64,000 nucleotides of DNA from assembly GCF_001039355.2 (NCBI RefSeq), contig NW_019774269.1:384604-448603 (forward strand). The letters are read 5' to 3'. The notes beneath the pieces are model-generated. The model was not told the origin of the DNA. It made no database searches and saw only the letters and a list, made by a program, of their open reading frames with translations. The translations under genes were made by a program, and so were the position numbers. Origin of the DNA: Lingula anatina (lineage: Eukaryota; Brachiopoda; Lingulata; Lingulida; Lingulidae). Shown here piece by piece: positions 37,201 to 48,200 of this stretch (its first letter is position 1; the number at the start of each line of letters is the position of its first letter).

Positions 37201-40200
37201 CCAAGTACCTTGCCTCATCCTGAATTCTTTCTTGTAAACTTTCTTGTAAGATGGGCAGCCATTATATATTCTTGACACATTGTCAATAGTGGCTCATGGA
37301 TACATTTGCCACGGCCACGGGTATTGATTATTGATAACAATATATTCATATAAGAACAACATAAACATTAAAAATCTGTCTTCATACACGATTATTTAAT
37401 AATATAGAATACATAATCATCGAGCCGAACACCATGTTGCAATGAAATTCCAAAGAGGGGAAGAGATGCTTTTACCACAGCTTAATTAAGTCCCAAGCTC
37501 TCAATTTCAGCTGGATTGTCATATCTGTTATTCAGATAACTAGGGGAGACCGGGGTTAGTTGGACCCCGGGGTAAGTTGGACCCCCATCAAGTCTCTTTA
37601 ATAAAGTTATTTTAAGATGCTAAATTATTTCATTTGGACTCACTGCCGACGCTTTCTTAGCACTATTGGATACGGTCACTTTACAAAATGATGTGATCAA
37701 TTCTTTTACCCCATAGTTACTTTGTCATAAATTGATGGAGGGGGGGGGGGGGGGCAACTTAACCCGGGGTCCAACTAGCCCCAGTCTCCCCTACTGGTAG
37801 TATTTTTGAATGCATCTGTAAAAATTAGATTCCATGTTAACGTTTGTCAATTACATGTACAGGTTGTCACAGAGCATCTTTTAAAGGTCAGCCCCATGTA
37901 GCCTGAAAGTATTCAACATAGCCTCTCTCTACTCATTCCATCTTTAAGAACGGTTAGGCGACAGAAAACGCCGATTTTACCTAGCTCCAAACACAATGAG
38001 AGAAATAATGTTGCTGGCAGCTTTTCCAATCCTGTCACTGGGAGAGAAAGCCTTTCCATTTTCATCTTCAATGTTTTGCACCAAGTATCGAGCCTCGTCC
38101 TGAATTCTCTCTTGCAAACTTTTTCTCCCGAGGCCGAGATCTCGAAGAGACGAGAGCGTGAATCTCCTCAACTCTTTCCATTCATGCCCGGATTTAAATA
38201 TAACTCCAGCCCCTGCAGTTAAATCACTATGTTATAGAAAATCTTCATTAACCAATATTTTAATAACTTCCATACACGTACAGAAGTCTTCACAATATAA
38301 GTCCCTTAAGTTCATTATGCTCTGACCCATACTGTTTGATCAGGCCCGTACCCAGCAATCAAAAGGGTGGCGTTTCTTTCTGAAAAATTGGACCTTTTTA
38401 TCGCAAAACCGAAATATGTTCAAGTCTCGTTCTTTTTATTGAAACAAAAATTTAACTTTAAATCGTGTTTTTTTAATAAACTGAGAAGTGGTTAAAACTA
38501 CATTTCCTTACTAAAAGAATGGAAGTGAAGAAACACTAAATATGTCTGAAATCAAGAATAAATAAAAGCTACATGTACATTATAATATTACAAGAACTGT
38601 TTTAAAAATTAGTTCATAAGCAGTGTTATTTTATTCCATTTTCATGAACATACTGGTACAACATGTAGTAAATGATACAGAACATCACATCTTTGCACCA
38701 ATAATATTGGACACAAATGTTTTACTTCACTTACAAAATTAAGAAACTTCTTAGAAATAACAAAAAAAAAAAAAAAAAAAACGCGATGCTTTCATTCATG
38801 TGTAAAATTTAAGATTACAAAATGCATGTGATAAAAAAATGAGACTGGTACAATGTACTTTATAGTTATTCATATATAATGCAATTCAGATTATGTATGT
38901 TTTTACTCAAGTACGCTGACAGCATCACGCAAAATGTGTGAACTTTAGTGTAAGTACATATACCCTAAATGACAGAATGTTTGATACACCGTGATCAAAA
39001 TCTTTGATAAATCTCACCTTGAAATAAGGACACATCACAGTGCATTCAAATATAATTAGAGCATGGATTTTTCAAGCACAATGTCAAAATATGAATTAAT
39101 TGTTTCATCTTATATGATGCAGAAATGCAATGCAACAAACGAGACTTTGCTCATTGAAAGGGGGTATAAGAATAAACATCGTAAATCACCCATAATAACC
39201 CTTTATAAAATAAAAATATGTAGTAAAATACTTAAACACTCTCTCAACTAGAAAGAAAGGAATGAATCTGTTATTGCACAATTAATTACAAGTGTCACAA
39301 AAATGAAAAGTAATACGTAGAAGTAAATTTTACATATCAGTGGCGAATTAAGGGGGGGGGTGTCAGAATGGTATTGACCCCCTTCTATTCTGAAAAGGAA
39401 TCACACCGATGGTCCCCTGTTGAAATTATAATTTTGAATAATAATATATATAATTTTAGCTGAACCATAGTTCTAAACTGTACAGAATGGCACCGTTCGC
39501 CGTCTAGCGGGCCCAAAACCCCACGCCAGGGCAGGAGGAAGGGGGGTCGGCTTTGCATCCGCGGCCTTTCATTCCAAAAAATGGGTCCCCTTCAAATAAT
39601 CCTGGATCCGCCACGGCCTCCGTATACACAAATAATCGAAATTGTGAAATGAAGAGTGACTAGAGACCTGAGAAAGAGATGGACCAAAGATTTTCCTTAA
39701 TTTTTTTCTGGGAGATTTTTCATAATCTTCAGGTGGATCATTTTCTGAAAAACAAACCAATACAGCACTTTTAACATGCACAATAAAAGTTTAACTGGTA
39801 TAATTTTTTTTAATTATCTTACCTGAGAAATCATTCACATGTTTTGGTGGTTAGGAATATTTTCTCATTCATCAATGATATTTACAGCTCCATTTTCATG
39901 GAATAAATAACTATCCTACTGTTTAGTTGTAGGCCAGTGGGAATCAATATGTCTTCTCCTTCAGGTCTATCAATTTGAGACATTCATTTAGTTTCAAAGG
40001 ATCATGTCTAAGATCAATGGTACAAATACATCGCTTGCCATCTGTGGTAGAAATAGCACTAGACATTTCATCTCCTTGGCGCGGCACAAAATTTCATCTA
40101 AAATAAAATAAAAACAAAAAAAATCTTTTAAAAAATGAGCACTCAAAATGGAGTGTAATATTATTCCGAGTCAAGAAAGTTGGAAAGTTAGATAAATTAA

Positions 40201-41344
40201 AAGATTGAAACTTAATTACTTCACCTAAAGTTTGGATACTATGGTCAATCTACAAAAACATATTTTGCAAACCCCGTCAGTGTGCATGTAGCCTTCAAAA
40301 GCTGCACTCCCAGAAATATTTACGTCACTCTAATGCATAGAGCACGGTGAAAATAGCCAGAATACTGACCAGCTATAAAAGCATATGACAGTTTAGCGTT
40401 TCTAAAATAAGGACTAGATATCAGATTTTACTTACAATTAACTTTCCGCATTTTCATCCGTCCTCTCTCTTCAGTAACGTTTGCAATCTTGTAACGATTA
40501 CATACGCTGCGAATGATTTAGGGTAGACTAGTGATTGCAATAAATATCAGATCCAACGATAAAGCCGTCTGGGTTTATAAGATACTTTAAACAGGAAAAA
40601 AAACAAGTCGTCTGTTTTCTTTATGTCAAACCGGAGCATACTTACACCACCGCAATACTAGTATAAAGGATATCAGGTCATGGGTCACTTAACATCTACC
40701 ACACAATTGTACCTGAATTCGTTTTATGGGAAGGAGTAACGATATGGCACGGATCCAAGGGGAAATTACATCTGATGTACCCCTACCCCTCTCTTCTCAC
40801 TCCCTGTGCTGCTGCTCACCCCCCCCCTCCCACCACCACCACACACACTCACACACACAATATTAACACATTCCTGGAAATACCAGTGTGCACGCATAAA
40901 GAGGAACATATAGGTACGTGAAAATGCACTGTACGGAAATTTTGAAATCTAGTCATTACCGCCCTTTCCAACTGTTTGTCTTAGGAAATATATCCAAGTA
41001 GGTCTAGCACTGACTGTGGCTGCATTCTTCACGAAAGCCTCTTGGATCAGCTCATAAGTCCCCAGCATTATCACATGCTGCTCACCAAATTTGACGTGCA
41101 TGATATCTCCGTATGTATCATACCATGGAAGAAGATCTGTCGGTTGTCTTCTCCTTCCGCTGATTATCAGCTGTGGGAGACATCCCACCACGGGGAAACA
41201 GAGAGGCCCGGGCGGCCATTTCACCCGCGGATTCCTCGACGACAGAATCCACAGACTTAACAACAACCCTGCCACAAATATCAAAACAGTCGGCAGACCG
41301 ACAGTAGAAAAATACTCGAAGAGACCGTACGCGACCTTGGGCAT
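34252..41344 (-). CDS. CYP2-clan cytochrome P450, copy P4 (intact)
   Basis: Exons in transcript order: 40960-41344, 37981-38212, 36474-36579, 36090-36246, 35673-35809, 35402-35498, 34759-34965, 34252-34433; 1503 nt, 500 residues, no internal stops. The protein starts MPKVAYGLFEYF and has the anchor, PPGP, WKELR, AGTDTT, EVFR, PERW and FSMGPRICLG. Intron 2 is unusual: it contains a second, partial exon 2 (37101-37242) with a functional-looking donor, inside a segment almost identical to P3. Intron 2 also holds a 239-bp MITE. If the partial exon were used it would lack an acceptor at its start, so it is probably ignored. Same ER monooxygenase role as its neighbours. Confidence 0.91.
36590..37242. 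repeat. Segment near-identical to P3 (23570-24222) inserted in P4 intron 2
   Basis: Long stretches differ at only a few bases from P3 intron 2 plus the 3' part of exon 2. At 37243 the sequence jumps back to a second, more diverged copy of the start of intron 2 (AAGATGGGCAGCCAT repeats at 36610 and 37249). It looks like a templated insertion or conversion from P3. Confidence 0.8.
37101..37242 (-). pseudogene. Partial second exon 2 in P4
   Basis: The 3' 142 nt of P450 exon 2 with its intact GT donor, almost identical to P3 exon 2. It is cut off within ERIQDEAR and has no acceptor at the break. The true P4 exon 2 lies at 37981-38212. Confidence 0.85.
37553..37791. mobile_element. MITE with TA target duplication (P4 intron 2)
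   Basis: Inverted ends GGGGAGACCGGGGTTAGTTG and its imperfect complement ending CAGTCTCCCC, flanked by TA on both sides (37551-37552, 37792-37793). Both P3 (about 23876) and the duplicated segment of P4 (about 36894) have the uninterrupted site with one TA. It contains a G15 tract. Tc1/mariner-type mobilisation is implied. Confidence 0.8.
38530..40480 (-). pseudogene. Exon-like remnants nested in P4 intron 1
   Basis: Counterpart of the remnants in P3. Here the ENDPPEDYEKSPRKK segment (about 39665-39745) is open, and FECTVMCPYFK with donor GTGAGA is kept near 39020-39050. The YLFHENG segment (about 39825-39907) has a TGA, and the segment near 40030-40095 has GC where P3 has GT at its donor. 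Both copies are therefore broken, but at different places. Confidence 0.4.
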
Positions 41345-43966
41345 TTTGGCTCCCTGGATGAGGCTGCCAAGCTTATGATGACCTAAACCCGACAGTTAAA
41401 TTCCTTTGTCAGTGAAATGTAAGAACTAAAATGAAACGCTGAAGTCGTTTCAAGGTCAATCCCTGCAACATGCAACCCTAGAGTTCGTGTGAACAATTGC
41501 TTAACAAACCTCACTGTCGGCGAACTGAAAGTGTACCGCAGCAAAACTATTTGTGTGCATAGGGTTAGGGTAGCCTACTTTCTTTTGTGAAAATGCATTT
41601 ATGGTGCAAATTGGGGGCATTTAGCAATACCTCCTTGAACGCCATTCCATCTTCTTGTCATTGTAGTATTAAGCCAGGGAGACAGGTTTGCTATGCCTAG
41701 TTTGCCTTCAAAGAGAAGGAGACTTCTTCCCAAATGTATTCTACTGAAAATCCCAGGGGACATATGTGGCTTTGTTGAAATGAATAGTAGGAATAAAATA
41801 TCAAGGCCCTCAGCTCGAGACCGGGATCATAAATATCAGTCCCCATGAGATCAGAAAACTGAGTCGATCTATTGACATTAACCTGTAAACATTGTAGAGC
41901 CGCATTTTGCAACTGCAACGCATTTTACAACTAAAGAAAATCATGCAAAACTTATTTTGCAACCAGGATTTTTTTCTAAGTCGCTTAATTTGTTTGTAGT
42001 ACTAAATAGGTAGAATTGGAATGCAGACGAGGTTGCCTCGGCTAGGTACGCTGAATTTGGTCAGGCTGCCCCCGGGGCGGACGATTATGTACATGTATAT
42101 TATAATCTTTTTCAAGTTGTTATTTCCTAGAGTTTCAGAGTAATAGGTACGTCGGGGATTAATAAACCTATAATTAGGGGGTTTCAGTGGCTCTTCAGAA
42201 TTTTATTTTGACTTGGGGTGTGGTCGTCCCTAAGGTTGGTTGATTTTTACTTTTATTTTACATCATAATATCTGCCATCCACCCACAGTAAAGCCTATTC
42301 AGAGTTAGAAAAATGAAACCAAATAATCACTTGGGATGTGGAAAGGCATGTAAGATTTTTTTTTTTACTTTTGGGATGGTCGTCCCTGGGAGTCTTCTTG
42401 TGATAGGTCACAGATAGGCGAAGTAAGTAATGATTATATCTGGGGATGATATACTAATTAATCAATCAATCATGTACAAATTTTGAGGAAATTTTCGGGG
42501 TTGGTCACAAATGGACCAAGGATGTAAAGACAAGATTTTGGTGATGATCCACTGATTAATTAATTAATTAATTAATTAATTAATTATGTACATATTTTTC
42601 AAACGTTCAGAATAGCTCTCAACAGGGCCAAATAAGAAACTGTTAGGTTTTGGTGATAAATAATTGACCAAGTAATGATTGATTATAAGGTTATTAATTA
42701 TGAGGTTATCCTCTCTGAGTGCTTTTCTAGTTTAAATGAGACCCAAAGACAAACTACTTTAAAACATTTAGAAATTATGTACATGTATTTTCAAGATGTT
42801 GCAATGGTTGTCAAATTTTACAGCAGATAAAATCACTTTTAAAATGGAAAGTGCCAAGAAAGAAATCTGTGAGAATGTCAAGATTCTATATAATGTTACT
42901 TTAATTTCAGGTCATTTTCTAGCTTAAATTTATTAACTTTGAGTCCAGTAAAAGATGGGTATTGTGGTCACAAATGGTCATTTTTATACACCACGTAACT
43001 ACCCTCTGAATATGTCTTAATAAGCTTTCAACTCGATCAAACACTTGCATTTACCCAATTTAAAACAAACAAATATAAAGCAAATTGATGAATGAATGAT
43101 AAGTTAATAAATACTCTACGAATTTATGTAAATCTTTAAGTTCTGCCTTAAATTAACACTTACTGGGGTAAACATTTATTATAAAGGGAATATTTCAAAA
43201 ACACGTTTTTCATTTACCAAGAAGTAATGTAGCGAAAATCTTTCCTTGATTGAAAGAAGTTAGCGCACGTTTTCATTTCAGACCTCATACAACTGTATAT
43301 ATATAAACATATCTGAGTTTGGTAAAAGTTGATGTCTCATGTGGTTACAATGCCCCTTTTTCATCATTGTACTTTACGCAACTCATCGGTATTTTTAATT
43401 TGTTTCGATGCATTCATTTATTTTTCCATGAAATAATGTAATAAAATCTAAGACGATGTTTTAAATCGCTTTATATCGCTTTTTATCGTGGTCACACACT
43501 TGCATATACTAAACTAAAACAAACAAATAAGCAAACATAATGCAAATATACAGACTGCAATTCACGCCACAGGACACTGTCATAAATTGTCCACAAATGT
43601 GAGGTGATCATTTACTTACAAAAACACATGGGCTTAGAGGTGGGACAACCTTTCTGACAAAGTCTGTCTATTAAACTAGGAATCGATAGTGTTTGTTATA
43701 GGCAAATCACAGCACACAATTTAATACAATTTGCATTTAATTTACCCTTACTTAATACACAACATTCAAGCAACTACACAAAGTTTATTAAAGGCGATTT
43801 CTGACAAACGTTTTTGCCAAGAACAAATGCACAATAATCATTTCAAGAATAAACGAAGTATTTTAGTTTAGGTACCGTCTGTCACATGTCAGACTCGGAT
43901 GATCTAACGTATTTATGCAGATACAGTTGTACATGTCCATAGTTAGAGGCAATTTTTTATTCCGTT
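41345..43966. other. Intergenic region between P4 and P5
   Basis: P4 upstream flank to about 41640, then the interspersed repeat (41895-42080), a (TTAA)n run near 42558-42586, and from about 42850 a segment that aligns with 32990-34250 (P4 3' flank) but lacks the Tc1 insertion. No gene seen. Confidence 0.6.
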
Positions 43967-45187
43967 CTAACGCCTAACAGCGCACGCGTTGTAGGGGTAT
44001 GGCGTAAAAGTGAACGTGTTGAGGCCTTCCACTCCATCCGGAGGTTTCTCGCCCTCTGGTACCTTGAAGGTAAAATTCTGAAGCAACGTGGTGAAGAAAA
44101 TGAACGCTTCCATTTCAGCAAGCCCCTTGCCCAGGCAAACACGGGGTCCTGAAATACATAAATGATTGAATATTGTATAAAATAAAATAACAATTAATTT
44201 AATTACAGTGGTGTTTAGTTCTTTAGTGTTCATCTTCTTTGTCTAGGTTGTGTTTGGTGTCCCCCATCAAATTCCAACTACGGACTTACTACAATAAGTT
44301 ATTTGACAGAAGTTGGCAGACTGGAAGCCATGGTGTTCGTTATAGAGTCGGTTGAGGTATGATGTATATATAGACCCCATTCCCATAGATATTTAGATCG
44401 ATCTATCCCCCTGGGGAGTCTCACTAGATTGGTGTCAGCTTAACGGGCTTAAATGTCTGTCCCGACTACTAAAAGCTGTAAGGGAGTATTAACTATGGTG
44501 CGCGCTCGGCTGACAGCAATTTGGCGTGAACCCCCACGGAGTTATGTCGATCCAGATGGATCGATCTAAATCTCTGGGAATGCAGTCATAGACAATATGT
44601 AAAAGACAGTTACATTGTATTTCAACAACATGTTGATGTATAAGCGCAATTTTCATTATCATCATATTATTATTTATGAACTTTATAAATTCTAATGGAT
44701 TTAAGAATAGAACCAATTTTCTGCAGCATACCCATAGAAAACGGTATCAGTTTGTCCGACTTGACCACTTTACCGTCGCCATCCAGCCATCTTTCTGGTT
44801 TGAACTTGTAAGGATCTTCGAAGTTATTCTTATCGTGGAGAACCCGGTACAAATCTCCCACTATTACCGTTCCCTTGGGAATGGTGTATCCTGCCAAGTT
44901 GGTTGTTTCACTGGTGGCATGGGGCGCACCCAGCGGAGCTGTTGACATGGAGGAAAACAGCTATCATATATCAAGCTGGGATAATTGACAGATGGGCAGT
45001 GGGGGGAGGGGGGTTGGCAGCGTGAGAGGGATATATATTAATTATATCAATTTCCATTGTCCTGAGTGTTCTTAAAACGAGTGTATGCATACTAAAGTAC
45101 GTATATCATGTGACTGGAAAACCACTATCAAAAACGTGACAGGAAATAGGACAAACTCGCGTCCTCTTTGTTGAATTTCCATTTTAA

Positions 45188-45234
<47 letters not shown>

Positions 45235-48200
45235 TAAGATCTAATAAACCAACTGGTATATTTGATCTTAGATATACTTGGCTGTTGTTATTTGAAATGA
45301 ATCATTTGTTGGTAGTTATTTCCGAACTGTAAGGTTATAATACGATTTTTAACTAAAATTAAGACTAAAATTTACTGACCAACGGTGGACAAACGAAAGA
45401 CCTCCAGTACGGTTGCTTCCGTGAATGGCATCCTGGCCTTGTCCTCCATCTTGGCAACACGACCTTGACCTATTACATTAAGTTAAACACATTAAATCTT
45501 ATCGATCTCTAAATAAATATTATTTTTTATAAAAAAAAAACTCATTCATTTTGGAACACGTTATTTTTACAAGCATAAAACCGTTGCAACACAATAAAAA
45601 TACATGTAAAAAGCCAACTTCTAAACTAGTAATATACCCGTCTCATGTGCTCAGTTTTATGACGTTACCTGATCAATTTCCTGTTGCACCCTCTTCTGAG
45701 CATCCGGATGATTTACCATATGAACCAGGGACCATCTCAAAGTATTAGCTGTTGTGTCAGTTCCAGCCAAATAGAGATCAACGATGATGCGGAATACGTT
45801 CCATTCTGAAATGTAAGCCCATTGCATGACTGAAAGTGTTTCATATTCATTTTTACAACTACCTCGGTGAAACCACATTCTTGCCTGTTTGCACGTTTGT
45901 ACATGTACCGGTATATCGGCAGCCCATCAGTACAAGTTTACACGATATATAGATTAGTTAGCATTCGATACTGCTGGTCTAAATGTTTCAAAGACAAATA
46001 ATAATCCCGTATTCACATTTCATCAATGCAAGGTTAAATATTTATGTGAACGGGTCCTTTAAGAGTAATATACATATGCTGTACCTGTGTAGACCTCGGG
46101 ATCTTCCTCCTCTTGTGTGACCTTAATGAAGAGGTCAATGAAGTCCCGGATGTCAGTTGGATCAAAGGACTGGCGGTGTTTTTCGACTTCTTGTCGTATC
46201 AAACTATATAGCTTGTCCACAAGGGCGATCATCTTCTTCATCTGAAAAAAGTTAAAAACTGATACTTTATGGCATACCACCGGGAAAACGCACACGTGCA
46301 TCTGACACTTTTTATCTGTATATTGCTAAAATTGCGAGTGGAATAATTTGATCATTTAGTAAGTACTAGTAAACTGATAATTATAAAATATAACACGACG
46401 AACAAATAGAAAATACAGTATTTGGAAATAGATACTACGAAAAAGCCGTTGGAGAATGTACAAATGTAGGCAGTCTGAAAAAAAAAAGAAACGGGTGATC
46501 TAATAATGGTAATAAAATTTAAAAGAAATTACCGGCATTATGAACCGTGCCAAGTTGGTAAGGAAGAGTGGCCCTTCGCCAAGTCGCAGTACCTCCTCTA
46601 GAACTGGCAGCATTTCTGGGGTGTCATGATAGTCATATCTGAAAGTCATTTGAAAATAAAATAAAAATGCTACATTTTTACTAAAATGCTTAATGGTGCT
46701 TAATAAGATATCCGTACGCGGTATTTTGGAAAAATCTATTTCATGAATGCAATGGCTAACAGCGACTAAATGTAAATTCGTCGAATTTTTTACGAGTAGC
46801 CCCTTAATTCCCATCAATTAATTTCATGACATGTACAAAAAGTTATGGGTACAGTGGTTTACGATTACCTTGTTCCAAATACAACGATAGACATAATATT
46901 GCTGACAGCTTTTCCGATCCTGTCCCTGGGAGAGAAAGCCTTTCCATTTTCATTTTCAATGTTTTGCATCAAGTACCTTGCCTCATCCTGAATTCTCTCT
47001 TGTAAACTTTTTCTCCCCAGGCCGAGATCTCGAAGAGACGAGAGCGTGAATCTCCTTAGTTCCTTCCATGCGTGCCCGGTTTTAAAAATAACTCCAGCTC
47101 CTGCAGTTTAATTATTGTGTTAAAAGACGAATAGTTATATACCTCCTACAGTAAGTTTCTAAATATCTTTACTTCCAAATACATGTACAAAAGTCTTTAC
47201 TACATGAATGTACGTCTTTTCTTTAAAGACCCGCCTAAAATACCATAACTGTGTCTTTTCCCCTGCCTTCAACTTATCCCAGCGCTAAAGCGGTTACCTC
47301 TAATGCTTTCTAACAGTAATGGCGTACACAAAGATAGCAAAATAATTAGCAAAATTATTGAAGCCTCTAGTCGGAAAAACAAAATACCATATACAGAACT
47401 CACACCACCTCGTTAAGCTGCTGAAAGGTATAACGATGACACACTTGTATCCTTTGATGTTTCCGCTTTGTTCACCAGCGTCCCGTGTGATGAAGTAGTA
47501 GGAATGTGTGTGAACAGATGCCAAAAAGACAACACCTGGGCAAGTAGAACAGCAGTAACACCTGAAGACATGGGCGAACTACTAGCTATGACCTTAGACA
47601 CCACCTAAAACAAGGGGAAAAAAGAGGCAAGAACAGACATGACAAAGGAAAGGATGCAATGGGCCCCACTGGGGATGAAAAGCAAAGCATAGTATTACCA
47701 TATTGCAAAGGTCTGTCAGAAAAACTTACTCGGATTTACAAGAAATATAACATCAAACTCCACCATAAGCCAGGTTGGACGCCGACACAAGCACTAGTAA
47801 AACCCAAGGATCCTCTAACCCAAGGAGAGCAATGTGGTGTGATTTACTCGGTCAAATGTGGAACCTGCCAAGGAGAATACATTGGCGAGACAGGAAGACC
47901 ATTAGCCACAAGAATGAAAGAACACAAAGACTCAGTGGCCAAAAACAACTGGAAATCAGCCCTTGGAGAACATACCTTCAAACATCCAGGTCACCACATT
48001 GATTTTGACAGCCTGAAAGTAATAGACAGGGAAAACTGGACATTCCAAAGAAAAATAGCAGAAGCTGTACACATCAAGACCAAACAACCAGACCTGAACA
48101 GACAGGGGAGGTATGATTTACCAGCTATCTACCTCACGGTGCTTCAGAGGGATGCAGAGGAGCCCCGGAGGGAAGATGTAACAGTTACAACACAAGGCCA

